Notes: generated by a model not told the origin, from the sequence alone. DNA of 64,000 nucleotides from Gordius sp. MW1 (GCA_964036665.1 OZ038528.1:16665245-16729244); one strand, 5' to 3'; shown: positions 47,057 through 59,370, numbered from the stretch's first letter. Program-made: numbers and translations.

Positions 47057-47840
47057 CAGTGGCAATATTATACTTTAAAAATTTTTTAACCAAATTTTAA
47101 GGATGAAATATTAATTTGTCTCTTATTTATGTTGTGTTGATATTAACAATAATTAAATTCTCTAATCTCACATTAATTTTTTTTATCTAAATTAAACTTT
47201 TGAAGAAAAGCTTCTCTACGCATCCCCATTTTTCCCACCCTACTTAAATTAAAATCAATTATCAATACTTTACTATATAAGTATTTACAAAACTAAAAGT
47301 CGAAATATCATATATAAATTGTTGATATGCTGTGCAATTTATGGACTCACTTTCGGTGTTGTTTTATTCTCCTTTTTAGATTTTAATCTAAATAATTACC
47401 ACATAGCCAGCTTTATTAACATTCCATTGGTGAACTTTATTTATGAACGGCAATATACATCGGCCTTTGCAATATTTGATAGAGTATCGCGTATCAGGCT
47501 TATAATTTTAATCATAAAATATGTCATATTTTAAGCCCTGGAAATTATGTTTGTATTCATAACTTTTAATTCACAACCCAAATTCTTTTGGTGCATAGCA
47601 TGTTGACTTTAAATATCATTCTTATTTATAATAACAAATGGACTAATTCATAGATAAAAAAATTGCCGCATAAATTTGCGTCTTAAAAAGTCAAATTAAT
47701 ACTTTGCACTGAAGTTTCACGAGTTTTCATTCTAAATTAATTTTAATAATTATTTCTAATAACTTATTTAAATTCGTTATGATCATGGTCTTAAAAACAA
47801 AGAAGGGGAAAAACTTCTCCAAGTATCCCAAGCATATGAC
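47057..47840 (+). other. Spacer with a Helentron-like fragment
   Basis: TGCTGTGCAATTTATGGACTCAC (about 47328-47350) is a degraded start of the element family seen at 31681. The ORF 47319-47534 is read through it. Otherwise nothing recognised. Confidence 0.45.
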
Positions 47841-48263
47841 ATGGCGATCGTTAACACCTATTTTCAAAAACGCGAAGATCATATTGTGACCTATAGAAGT
47901 GGGAAGCATTTCAGTCGAATTGACTATTTGCTTATACGGCGAAAGGACTTATGGAGTATCAAGGTTTGCAAAGTAATACCGGGAGAAGAAATCGCCAGGC
48001 AACATCGTCCCCTTGTTATGGATCTTGCCAGAAGAGTATTTTCCGAAAGAAGAAAGGCATATGAAGCTCGAATTCGATAAAAGGATAGGTCGACGAACAA
48101 AGAATACTACCAAAAGCCTCCTCACTCTTGGGTGCAAGGAAGTTGCAAAGGGACATAGACGACGATTGGGAGACGCTATCTAAAAGCATTAAGGGAACAG
48201 CGATTCGTGTTCTAGGACAGACCAAAGGAGGCAAAGCTATGACTAGGGAACTATGGTGGTGGG
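47841..48263 (+). pseudogene. RTE-type LINE, 5' part (endonuclease end)
   Basis: MAIVNTYFQKREDHIVTYRSGKHFSRIDYLL...VCKVIPGEEIARQHRPLVMDL is the C-terminal half of the apurinic-type endonuclease of RTE-like non-LTR retrotransposons, with the H of the SRIDY...QHRPL region. The frame breaks at 48080. The LINE is cut at 48263 by the foldback element and resumes at 51508. Confidence 0.82.
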
Positions 48264-48619
48264 TAGTGTTGTTAAAATGCCAAAATGCTACTACCATAAC
48301 CTATGGTAGTAGCATACATCTCGCCCATTACCATCATCATAACCAGCATCATGCTGCTTAATAACCCGGTTGCTATCACTGGCAACCATGGTTGCTTGGT
48401 TGGGAGAGATGTAAGTAACCGGGCATTTGGCAGATTGGATTGATATAACCGTGGTATTGAGCAGGCTCGTTTTAAACTAAACATGGTTTTTAGCAAATTC
48501 AATTTTAGCTTACTATTAGAGTTGGTAGCTGCCATATAATGCTAATCAATATTTTTCAATCATTTATTAATACAAAAATGGTGATTAAAAAATTTAAATA
48601 TATTATAAATTTGTCCCGT

Positions 48620-49535
48620 TATTTTGCCCCCCCCCCTAATTTTTTATCCTCTTTCTCACCAGGGGGGAGGGGGGGGGGGGGGTGTTTTGCCCCCCCCCTA
48701 ATTTTTTATCCTCTTTCTCACCAGGGGGGGGGTGTTTTGCCCCCCCCCTAATTTTTTATCCTCTTTCTTACCAGGGGTTAGGGGGGGGGGGGGGTGTTTT
48801 GCCCCCCCCCCCTTATTTTTTATCCTCTTTTTGACGAGAGGGGAGGGGGGGGGGGGTGTTGCCCCCCCCCTTATTTTTTATCCTCTTTCTCACCAGGGGG
48901 GGGGGTGTTTTGCCCCCCCCCTAATTTTTTACGTTCTTTCTTAACAGGGGGGAGGGGGGGGGGGTATTTTGCCCCCCCCTTATTTTTTATCCTCTTTCTC
49001 ACCAGGGGGGAGGGGGGGTGTTTTGCCCCCCCCCCCTAATTTTTTATCCTCTTTCTCACCAGGGGGTAGGGGGGGGGGTGTTTTGCCCCCCCCCCCCTTA
49101 TTTTTTATCCTCTTTCTCACCAGGGGGGGGGGGGGGGGGGTGTTTTGCCCCCCCACCCCCCCCCCCCCCCCTTATTTTTTATCCTCTTTCTGACAAGAGG
49201 GCAGGGGGGGGGGTCTTTTGCCCCCCCCCTTATTTTTTTACCCTCTTTCTCACCAGGGGGGAGGGGGGGGGGGGGGGGTGTTTTGCCCCCCCCCCTAATT
49301 TTTTACGCTCTTTCTTACCAGGGGGGAGGGGGGGTGTTTTGCCCCCCCCCCCTTATTTTTTATCCTCTTTTTAACCAGAGGGGGGGGGGGTGTTTTGCCC
49401 CCCCCCTTATTTTTTATCCTCTTTTTGACCAGAGGGGAGGGGGGGGGGTGTTTTGCCCCCTCCCTTATTTTTTACGCTTTTTCTCACCAGGGGCGGTGTT
49501 CACCAGGGGGGGGGGGTGTTTTGCCCCCCCCCCCT
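48620..49535 (+). repeat. Satellite array, left arm, about 16 units of 47-70 bp
   Basis: Unit: TGTTTTGCCCCCCCC, then TAATTTTTTATCCTCTTTC, TCACCAGGGGGG, AGGGGGGGGG. Each unit has a C-run of 7-17 and a G-run of 7-19, so each can fold on itself; neighbouring units can pair with each other. Variation is mostly in run length and in TCACCAG/TTACCAG/TGACGAG. Confidence 0.88.
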
Positions 49536-49944
49536 TAAAAGTTTTTATAAACAATAGCAAAAAATATAACTAGTCGTAGTCTAGCTAGCCACTCTACTAG
49601 TTAGTCTCTCTCCTCTCCTCTCATTCTCAATCTCACTCATGTAATGTATCCGTATGAGATGAGATAAAGGAAGGGGGGGGGGATGAGTTTATAAAAAACA
49701 ATAGAAAATGATTTAAGATTGCCACTTTTGAAATATAAAAATAAAGTTTTAGCCAAAGTGGTTGAAAATATTTAAAGAGATAGACAGTTGCTTCTATATG
49801 ATAAAATTATTTGAAGTCAATTATAAATAACATTAATTGCAACCCTTGAGCCATAAGTTCCTGTAATTTTTAAAACCATTATAACAAGCATTTTGGCATT
49901 TATTTAAATATAAATTTTAAAATCACTCCCCCCAGGTTAGAAAT
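49536..49944. other. Loop between the two satellite arrays
   Basis: Single-copy AT-rich sequence with a CTCTCTCCTCTCCTCTCATTC tract and one G-run. No ORF of note. Confidence 0.5.
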
Positions 49945-51130
49945 AGGGTAGAAAAGAAGGGGGGGTCAAAACACGCCCCCCTCCCCTGTGGTCAAAAAGA
50001 GGATAAAAAATAAGGGGGGGGGGGGCAGAACACCCCCCCCCCTCCCCCCTGGTGAGAAAGAGGATAAAAAATAAGGGGGGGGGGGCAAAACACCCCCCTC
50101 CCCCCTGGTAAGAAACAGAGTAAAAAATTAGGGGGGGCCAAACACCCCCCTCCCCCCTGGTGAGAAAAAGCGTAAAATAAGGGGGGGGGGCAAAACACCC
50201 CCCCCCCTGGCCCCCCCCCCTGGTGAGAAAGAGCGTAAAAAATAGTGGGGGGGGGGCAAAACACCCCCCCCCCCCTCTGGTCAAAATAAGGATAAAAAAT
50301 AAGGGGGGGGGGCAAAGCATCCCCCCCTCCCCCTGGTGAGAAAGAGGATAAAAAATAAAGGGGGGGGGCAAAACACCCCCCCCCCCTTCCCCCTGGTGAG
50401 AAAAAGCGTAAAAAACAAGGGGGGGGGGGCAAAACACCCCCCCCTCCCCCCTGGTGAGAAAAAGCGTAAAAAATAGGGGGGGGGGGGCAAAACCCCCCCC
50501 CCCCTCCCCTCTGGTCAAAATAAGGATAAAAAATTAGGGGGGGGCAAAACACCCTCTCTCCCCCCTAGTGAGAAAGAGGATAAAAAATAAGGGGGGGGCA
50601 AAACACCCCCCCCCCCTCCCCCCCTGGTAAGAAAGAACGTAAAAAATTAGGGGGGGGGGCAAAACACCCCCCCCCCCCCCCCTGGTGAGAAAGAGGATAA
50701 AAAATAAGGGGGGGCAAAACACCCCCCCCCCCTCCCCTCTGGTCAAAATAAGGATAAAAAATAAGGGGGGGGGCAAAACATCCCCCCCCCTCCCCCTGGT
50801 GAGAAAGAGGATAAAAAATAAAGGGGGGGGGGCAAAACACCCCCCCCCCCTTCCCCCTGGTGAGAAAAAGCGTAAAAAATAAGGGGGGGGGGCAAAACAC
50901 CCCCCCCCTCCCCCCTGGTGAGAAAAAGCGTAAAAAATAGTGGGGGGGGGCAAAACACCCCCCCCCTCCCCTCTGGTCAAAATAAGGATAAAAAATTAGG
51001 GGGGGGGGGCAAAACACCCTCCCTCCCCCCTAGTGAGAAAGAGGATAAAAAATAAGGGGGGGGGCAAAACACCCCCCCCCCCCTCCCCCCTGGTGAGAAA
51101 GAGGATAAAAAATTAGGGGGGGGGGGCAAA
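49945..51130 (-). repeat. Satellite array, right arm, about 21 units
   Basis: Reverse complement of the left-arm unit (GGGGGGGCAAAACACC...CCCCTGGTGAGAAAGAGG, ATAAAAAATAAGG). A block of several units appears duplicated (50281-50545 and 50735-51000 share the same order of variants), so the array has grown by multi-unit duplication. ORFs of 65-193 codons rich in Pro/Gly/Phe on several frames are products of the repeat. Confidence 0.85.
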
Positions 51131-51507
51131 ATAACGGGACAAATTTATAATATATTTAAATTTTTTAATCACCATTTTTGTATTAATATATGATTGAAAA
51201 ATATTGATTAGCATTATATGGCAGCTACCAACTCTAATAGTAAGCTAAAATTGAATTTGCTAAAAACCATGTTTAGTTTAAAACGAGCCTGCTCAATACC
51301 ACGGTTATATCAATCCTATCTGCCAAATGCCCGGTTACTTACATCTCTTACAACCAAGCAACCATGGTTGCCAGTGATAGCAACCGGGTTATTAAGCAGC
51401 ATGTGCTGCTTAATAATGATGGTAATGGTAGGAGATATGTGCCTATTACCAGGTTTAGCACTATACCAGCAGAACCCATTTAGCAGATTAACAACACTAG
51501 TGGTGGG

Positions 51508-53327
51508 ATTAATCGGTTAGGGATTTCATCGAAAGAAAGGAAAATTTATATAGATGGTGGCATAAGTCAAAAAAGTCAGAGGAGAACGCAAAGAGGGCCG
51601 CAAAAAAGTCCGTTGCAAAAGGGAAGAATGCCGCCTACGCCGAGATGGCAAACAAACTGGATATAAAGCGGGCGATAGGCTTATGTACAAATTGGCCAAG
51701 ATAAGAGAGAAGAAAAGTCGCGTATCGGAGTTCTTAAAATAGTCAAAAACGCGAAGGGTCAAACCTTATTCAAGCCGAAAGAAGTGATGGAAAGGTGGAA
51801 AGGATATTTTAAGAAACTTATGAATATTGCAAATGATAAGAATTCCCTTCCCAAAATTGAGCCAAATATAAGTATGGTCGAACTCTTTCGGGAGGATGAG
51901 GTTAGGACACAGATGAACAAGATGCAACAAGGAAAAAATGGCCCAGACGGAATACCTATGGAAGCATTGCTCGGATGTCGTGAAGAAGGAGTCACCACCA
52001 TGACGAACCTCCTTAACAAGATATTGGTAGAAGAGCGATTCCTAATCAATAGAGAGCAAGCACGATTATACCCATATTTAAAGGCAAAGGAGACCCTCAA
52101 GACTTCGGCAATTACAGAAATATCAAGCTAACTTGCCACTCCTTGAAGCTTATGGAAAGGGTTTTAGTAACAAGGCTGAAAAACGAGGTGGAAATATCAG
52201 CTAATCAATTCGGATTTGTGGCCGGCAAATCCACAACCGACCCAATCTTCGCACTAAGACAAATGATAGATAAGTATGGTGAAAAGAGGAAAGACCTGTC
52301 TTTATCGACTTCGAAAAAGCTTATGACACGGTCCCCCGCGATTTAATATGGTGGTGCCTGCGAAAACAAAATATCCCTGACGCATATATACGGCTTATGA
52401 AAAATATTTATGAAGCCTCGAACTCTTGCGTTAGGACGACAGTTGGAGACTCTAAATCTTTTCGGTTAAAAATTAGATTACATGAAGAATCTGCTTTAAG
52501 TCCCTTATATAATTATAGACACGATAACGAGGAACATTCAAAAGCCATCGCCATCCTGTATGCTATATGCCGATGATATAGTACTATGCGAGAAAACAGG
52601 GAGAAAATATTAGAAGAAGCCGAAAAGTGGTAAAGCTTAACGGGATATGGTTTAAAGGTCAACGATCGAAAAACGGTATACATGGAAATGAACGGTACAA
52701 GCACCCCATCGCTGGATGACCATCTAAAGTACCCAAAAGTAGACAGGTTTACATACCTCGGCTCGATGCTACTCAAGAGGGAGGTTGCGCAACAGAAGTC
52801 AATGCCCGGATCCAAAAAGGATGCTTAAATGGCGAAGTGTATCCGGTGTAATGTGCGACAAGAAATCGCCAAAATGGTTGAAGAGCAAAGCTTACAAATC
52901 CATCGTAAGACCGGTGTTACTCTACTATGGAAGTGAAACATGGGCATTAAACACCACGGAAGGATAGCTACAAGCCACAGAAATGAGAATGATACGATGG
53001 AGCTTGGGGTATACTAAGCTCGACCATATGACGAATGACTTTTTCATGACAAAAATGGGTATTCAACCTATGGCGGACATGATTAACAAAAATCGGCTTA
53101 AGTGGTATGGGCATATACTAAGAAGCGACACGGATGACGTAAATCGAAAAGTACTGGACATGGAGGTACCGGGGAAGAGAGGAAAAGGACGACCCCGTGT
53201 CACGTGGAAAGGGCAAGTCGATAAAGTTATGATAACTAAAGAGATTACTCAAGACATGGCACTCACCCGGTCAAGATGGAAGAAACTTATCAAAACAAAC
53301 CCCACGAATGTGGGACCAAATAACTGA
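51508..53327 (+). pseudogene. RTE-type LINE, 3' part (reverse transcriptase)
   Basis: RT motifs in order: GKNGPDGIPMEALLG (51935), LKLMERVLVTRLKN, ANQFGFVAGKSTTDPIFALR (52200), FEKAYDTVPRDLIWWCLR (out of frame, 52300), the catalytic YADDIVLCE (52560), FTYLGSMLL (52750), then the RTE-type C-terminus IVRPVLLYYGSETWAL, MRMIRWSLGYTKLD, NRLKWYGHILR and GKRGKGRPRVTW, ending at stop 53325. At least six frame breaks. Continues 47841-48263 once the foldback is removed. Confidence 0.85.
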
Positions 53328-55114
53328 TAAAGAAGAGGAAGACGATATCTAATATTAAATTTTCTATATGATCATTATTAGTAATATGAAGGGCATTTTA
53401 TTTAGATGTTAAATGCTTTTAAAACAGTTTTTTATACAAAATAGTCTAAGTTTAAATATCTGTTCGTGATCAAAATATATTAAAGTTTCTATTTTTGAAT
53501 CAGGTTTAATATAAAAATTTTGAAATACATTGTATTCTTGTCTACAATTGTGAATTAACAATTATTCAATAAAACATATAAATTAAAATAACACTAAAAT
53601 AAATAATTGGCATTTTAAACGAAATATTTAAACATAGGCATACTGGCTATTAAATTTTTCGCAACCCAAATTCCAATTGGGGTTGAAGCATTCAAAACAG
53701 TTGGCATGGACAAAATGAAAAAGACTTAATTAATTTGAAAGTCATATGAGATTACACTAATTTTAAAAATGGAACTTTTAGGGCTAATGGTTTAAACAAT
53801 GTTCTAAGATAGCGTATTTAGAGAGTAAAACAAGCAATTGGAAGGTTTACTATGTTTTGGTAATCATGTAAGCCCCTTTATATAAACGTTTGCTTTTAAA
53901 CCATTTTTATAAGTATACCTTTTTAATGAAATTTATATTTAATTTATTTAAAAAGTTTATTTAAACTAAAAAGAATAAACATAAAACAAAAACGACATAC
54001 TGGTGTAATATAAAGATCTAAATCACTATCATCTAAAACGGGCCAAGAGTTAGAAAGTGCTTTATTTTATCGCCCTATAAGAACCCTAAGTTGTTGCCCG
54101 ATTAAAAAGTTCGTGTGATAAATAAATTTCGAAGAAATTTTCCCGATTTCTATGGAAAAAACCATGGCCTGTTTATCGAAGGTCCAGAGAATGAGGCAAC
54201 AACGAGGATTTAGATATTGGATGGCAAAATGGCAGAATATGTAGTCGTTTGCCTCTGAGATGGCGATATGATAGTGGCTAAAATGAGATGAAGCAAAATG
54301 TCGATACATCCCATTTAAGGGTTAAGCAATTTTGCCGAGGGACTAGAAAGAAGCCCTAAAGGCGCTTCCTTCCAAAAAAAGATCCGAAGACTCTAGGATT
54401 GAGGGGACTTTCTGTTGGTCAACAAATATTGACTTTGTGAGTGTATCTCGTGCTCTGACAAATAATTCTACAATACTATAAAATTTTACGCTGAACTATA
54501 ATAAGTTATTAGTTTTTTTATTAATCGTAAACTATCAGAAATATTTGTCAGATTGTAGGATCTTTTTTCGTGTAGACCTGTGTTATTTTAACGCTTTATT
54601 ATTCTATTTAAAATTTTAAATTTATATTCATTGCACTAACCCCACTCATTCAAATTTAATGAGAGTAAACATTTAAAAGGTATTTTTTTTAATTTTGTTG
54701 TAGTTATTCTGCCGATTTTTGTGAGTTTTTGGTAGATTAAATAGGTGAGATTAATGTTCTGTAAATTTTATTTGCTTTTAAAGGCCTGTGAGCATTTTTC
54801 AAAATTATTTAATTGTAAATTTTAAGTATGCTTTAAAACAATATATTAAAAGAATTGCGAAAAATTAGACTTAAAACATACTCCTTATGATAAAATCTGG
54901 CTTATGAATTTTTCCTTTTATCTAGCCGGTGTAGGGTTCTAATTGTGCGCCTAGATAAAAGTGCGCCTACTTATAATTGGTCAAAATTGAAATAGCTAAA
55001 AATGATTAGCGAATTTTGATAGGCTTGCGTACCAAAAAGGCGATAGAAAAACAATCGTGAGAATTGTGCATTAAAAATATCCGCCTCAAAATCCCAAAAC
55101 AAGTAAAAAATGCT
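53328..55114. other. AT-rich spacer
   Basis: No TIRs or recognised coding sequence. A minus-strand ORF at 54067-54309 has no domain. Confidence 0.4.
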
Positions 55115-56185
55115 TTTAATTGCTATGCAATTTATGGGCTCGTTTTTGGTTGTCCGTTGAAGTCCGTTGTCCGTTGATGTCCGTCCTTTTACCCTCCAAT
55201 GTATATATTTAATTAAATTAATATTTTGTTCTTGCTAATACCATTGATAATATGACTTTTGACCGTCCGCAGGCTACTGACCATTGAAAAAAATGATCAT
55301 TGGCCAAATAAATCGAAATTTTTTTTTCGTTTTTGAATAGGTTAACATTGATAATTACCCTATGCCCTCCACTACAAGGGCCTAGACATCTACTGAATAT
55401 GGGTCCCTGTGCCCCTATTTATAAAATGCTATGCAATTTATGGGCTCGCTTTCCATTTTGTTTGTAACGCTGTTCGGTGTCTTGTCTTGTCTTGCACCGA
55501 ATGTCTTGTCTTGCACCGAATGTCTTGATGTCTTGCACCGAATGTCTTGTCTTGCACAGAATGTCTTGTCTCGTTGTTTACTCTTAATTTTTGTTAATTT
55601 AACTAGCTTTTGGGTTCGAATCCCGAAGTTTTTTTTGACTCTTATGATTGTTCTTGTTACTACCATTGATAATAAGACTTTTTGGCCATCCGTTGGGTGC
55701 TGATCAATGAAAAAATGACTATTGGCCAAAATGTGAATCCAAGTTTTTTTTCGTTTTTTTTTGACTATTATGATTGTTCCTGTTACTACCATTGCTATTA
55801 TGACTTTTTGGCCGTCCGTTGGTTGCTGACCAATGGAAAAAAATGACCATTGGCCAAAATGTGCTTCGAAAATTTTTTTTTTCGTTTTTTTGACTATTAT
55901 GAATTTATATCCACTTTTACCGTGTCCTGGCTGCTGACCAAAGGAAAAAAATGACCATTGGCCAAAATGTGATTCGAAATTTTTTTTTGTTTTTTGTTGA
56001 CTATTATGAATTTATATCCACTTTTACCGTGTCCTGGCTGCTGACATATGAAAAAAATTGACCATTGGCCAAAATGTGATTCGAAAATTTTTTTTCGTTT
56101 TTTTTTGACTCTTATGAATTCATATCCACTTTTACCGTGTCCTGGCTGCTGACCAATGCAAAAAAATGACCTTTGGCCAAAGACA
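55115..56185 (+). mobile_element. Helentron-like elements, two starts, 3'-truncated
   Basis: TTTTAATTGCTATGCAATTTATGGGCTCG at 55115 and again ATGCTATGCAATTTATGGGCTCG at 55427; CCAAT-palindrome minisatellite units at about 55278, 55703, 55826, 55936, 56041 and 56148. No 3' hairpin, so truncated. 55480-55575 carries a (GTCTTGTCTTGCACCGAAT)n array of about five units. Confidence 0.7.
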
Positions 56186-56342
56186 GCCAACTATGTAATA
56201 TATTTTTAACCTTATAAATGCATATATATTTTTTTATTGGTTTAATATATTTCATTTAATTAGATTGTAATAGAAAACCTAAAAAGTAATAATTAAAAAA
56301 ATAAAGGTTTTAGGTCATACTCATTTATTTAATAATTTAGTT

Positions 56343-56400
56343 TAGAGCCCTGCATGGCCCTTCCTTGCCCGAGTATGGGCCTAAAAGCCAGATAAACGTA
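56343..56400 (+). mobile_element. hAT end fragment (TAGAGCCCTGCA family)
   Basis: TAGAGCCCTGCATGGCCC matches the element end at 444, followed by CCTTGCCCGAG. No partner end found within the next kilobases. Confidence 0.5.
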
Positions 56401-57014
56401 ATTCTTTTATCTTTCTTATTCGTTGTGGTTAATAATAACTAATTAAAACATTTTAAATCTTTTGATAATTACCCTTCCCTGCCACCACGCCCATGACCCT
56501 TTTATTAGTTTGTTATATAGTATTAAGTTTATGTGACTTATTATTTATATTGCTTTCTAAATAATAATTATATCGTATTTTTCTTTTAAATACGTTCTGA
56601 AATTGAGGGAAAATGGAGGATGGTATTAATAAGGGAGAAAAAAAACGTGCGAATTAGAAATTGTGCTTACTAAGGGTTATTATATTATTATACAAACACA
56701 CGCACACACTCTACGCTTGAATTTGTTGTGCGCTGTTTATTGATAAATTAAATACAACAACCCCGTCCCCTATCGTAAAAAGGGCGGGAGAGAGAGAAGG
56801 GAAGAGGGGGTATATAAAACACAATCGCGTGGGTTATAATAAATCAGGAGGTAAAAAATAATAAATAATAATGCTTGCTTACTATAATAAAATCCAGGCA
56901 AGAAGGAATATGTAGGAAGGATGATTTATTTGTGTTAAGGCGTTTGTTTTGATATTTGCGCTCAAGTGAGTGGGGGGGAGGGTATGTGATGTGGGCGTTT
57001 ATTGATTTTTTTAC
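56401..57014. other. AT-rich spacer with a purine tract
   Basis: GGGCGGGAGAGAGAGAAGGGAAGAGGGGG near 56781 and a CACACGCACACAC microsatellite at 56697. No gene. Confidence 0.4.
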
Positions 57015-57017
57015 TTA

Positions 57018-58320
57018 GGCTACGTCTTAATACGCGCTACAACTTCAAGCCCGCAGTTTTTTTTCTGTCCAAATACGCGCTTGACGTTTCATGGATACAC
57101 ATACTTTATTAATCATTTTACTTGTTTAGGATTGTCAAGTTTAAAAAATAAATATACATTATCATATTAATGTTTAGGATTGTCATGTTTAAAAAATAAA
57201 TATACGTTATCAACTTAATATATTGTTATTTATGCTTGATTGTCAAGTTTAGAAAATAAATACATTATCAACTTAATATATTGGATTAATGTTTAGAATT
57301 GTAAAGTTTAGAAAATAAATATAGATTTTATTGTCTACAACATCAACTTAATATATTGTTATTAATGTTTAGGATTGTCAAGTTTAGAAAATAAATATAC
57401 ATTATCAACTTAATATATTGGATTAATGTTTAGGATTGTCAAGTTTAGAAAATAAATATAGATTTTATTGTCTACAATATCAACTAATATATTGTTATTA
57501 ACGTTTAGGATTGTCTTAGAAAATAAATATACATTATCAACTTAATATATTGTTATTAATGTTTGTTAAGTTTAGTAAATAACTATAATTAAGCTTATAA
57601 TACTTAAAACTCCTATAAAAACAAAGCTTAACAAAACTGAAAAGATAGCTCAGGGTATTTGTTCACTACAAAATGTACTGATAATAAAGGTTTGCCTATA
57701 CATGATTATGAGATTAATAATAACAATACTCAGCAAATAACAGTTGAAAATATCTTTCAACCCAACAAGCTAGAGAGATTTGAGATATTTGTTCATATTC
57801 CAATAACTTAAATACTTTATTCATATATAAATACAAGTTTTGTTAAAAATTTATTGGGATCAGATAAGCCTTTAAATCTTGAAGAAGAAAATCAAGAAAT
57901 GTCTTTTCCAGATCCTGAGAAGTTCTTTGCTTCTCTGCCTCTATGTATATTTTCTTCAGAGTGTTTTCCATCTAATTTTGCAATAATCCACCTTTAAAGT
58001 TAGTATTTTAATTGATACAAGTTACCAGCCAAGTTGCATTATGTGGCCACCAAACCCCAGGCTTATTCCATTCAATTATTTATGTGGAGCTTTTCATGTG
58101 CTTTTTCACACTTCTTAATAATGTTTTTACTTGATCTTGTCTATCTATGTAAACATATTAGGTCACAGTATAAGCTTACTCAATAGCTTGTAGCTTGTTG
58201 ATCGCGGTTGAGTTGATATGGCAAAACTACAAAAAGGCGTGGCGCTCGTATTAAGACGCGTCTATGTTTTAACATGCGCTTTTTCAAGCTAGCTACAAAA
58301 GCGCGTATTAAGACGCACCC
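57018..58320. mobile_element. PIF/Harbinger-type non-autonomous element, 1.3 kb
   Basis: TIRs GGCTACGTCTTAATACGCGC and, reversed, GGGTGCGTCTTAATACGCGC; target duplication TTA (57015-57017 and 58321-58323). GG start and TTA target are the PIF/Harbinger pattern. A second GCGTCTTAATACGAGCGCC block lies just inside the right end. No transposase. Confidence 0.78.
57115..57575 (+). repeat. Minisatellite inside the Harbinger element
   Basis: About eight copies of a 50-80-bp unit: GTTTAGGATTGTCAAGTTTA, then GAAAATAAATATACATTATC, then AACTTAATATATTGTTATTAAT. Some copies carry an extra AGATTTTATTGTCTACAA(C/T)ATC insert. Confidence 0.8.
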
Positions 58321-58325
58321 TTAGA

Positions 58326-58636
58326 CCAATGTTACACGATCCAAATTCTTGTACTGTATAAGCGATCTGACATTCCATTTTCTTATTCGATCCAAAAAAT
58401 AACGAAGCGCCGATTTGTGTTTTTCGCATTCGGAAAAATACAAATCGTAAGAAATAAACAAAAAATTTTTACTCACGTTTTTATATTGTGATTTCGGTCT
58501 CGCAAGGGCAGGTTTTGTAGGGTTAGGGTTAAGTCATTTTAGGTTCAAAATACATAATTACTTTCTTTGGATCGAATAAGAAAATGGAATGTCAGATCGC
58601 TTATACAGTACAAGAATTTGGATCGTGTAACATTGG
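58326..58636. mobile_element. 311-bp MITE with perfect 71-bp TIRs
   Basis: CCAATGTTACACGATCCAAA through TTATTCGATCCAAA (58326-58396) is an exact inverted match of 58566-58636. Perfect arms mean recent formation or gene conversion. No convincing target duplication (flanks ttaga and ccaat), so the superfamily is open. It lies 5 bp from the end of the Harbinger element. Confidence 0.8.
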
Positions 58637-59370
58637 CCAATTAAAGCTTCACTATTTATTGATAAAAATTGCGCGCCTTTAGGTTGTAGTGTAAATAAAT
58701 ATTACGTCCACGAGGAAGCTAGAAATTTGTGTATTTTTGCTAATTTATTAAAAACTTAATTTATTATATGTTAGCAATAAAATATATTAACTATTGTTTA
58801 TTACTCTTTAAGTTAAAATATTTTTGGTGCAAAATGGTACTAAATTTTTTCAAATATGCTTAAAACTATATCATGACTTTGATTTAATTAGAATAATTTA
58901 TCTAAAAGCACCGATTAATCTCGCAATGAATAGAATCAATCTAAGATATCAGCACATAATGTTTATAAGCTGTGATATGATCTTAGATATAACCATAGAC
59001 TGCTTATCAACGCACAAAATGTGTACCCTTTTTTCCGCCATCTTGACTTGCACTTTGTATAGTGGTAAGGTAATCATATAGAAATTCGTAATTTTCGCAA
59101 ATTAAATAATCTTAAAATGGTAAATAAAAAAATATTGAATTGGGTAGATATCAAAAACAGCATTTTAAAATAAATATCATTTAAAAAATACATAAAAATT
59201 AAAAATGTAAAAAATGCGATTAAAGTTTGTTTAATAATATAGCTCCATCTATTTTAATTGCTATTTTGTATAATATTAATTTATTTACGTTCGTTTCAAT
59301 TTATAAACTAGTGCTGAAGGTAAATTGACTGTTATAGGGAAAAATTACATGGTTAAAATACATCAATTGC
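58637..59370. other. AT-rich spacer
   Basis: A TTCCGCCATCTTGAC block (about 59033) fits a YY1-type motif, but no gene follows. The ORF at 58824-59081 has no domain. Confidence 0.35.

Larger units (their letters stand above)
48264..51499. mobile_element. hAT-type foldback element with G/C-run satellite arms, 3.2 kb
   Basis: Ends TAGTGTTGTTAA...TTAACAACACTA; perfect 8-bp duplication gtggtggg (48256-48263 and 51500-51507) inside the LINE. Outer inverted arms of about 370 bp (48264-48630 and 51130-51499) are nearly identical over most of their length. Inside are two inverted satellite arrays (48620-49535 and 49945-51130) around a 400-bp loop. The whole element can fold on itself. No transposase. 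Confidence 0.88.

Noticed and set aside
47319-47534. 71-codon hydrophobic ORF
   Set aside because: Begins in a degraded Helentron-like end and shows no family match.
48539-51017. Many overlapping Pro/Gly/Phe-rich ORFs on both strands (up to 193 codons)
   Set aside because: They are translations of the C-run/G-run satellite; every frame is open because the unit lacks stops. No start context or non-repeat domain.
54067-54309. 80-codon minus-strand ORF
   Set aside because: No domain, no repeats, no splice context; length within chance for this composition.
58824-59081. 85-codon plus-strand ORF near a YY1-like motif
   Set aside because: Residue pattern looks random and the motif lies inside it, not upstream.
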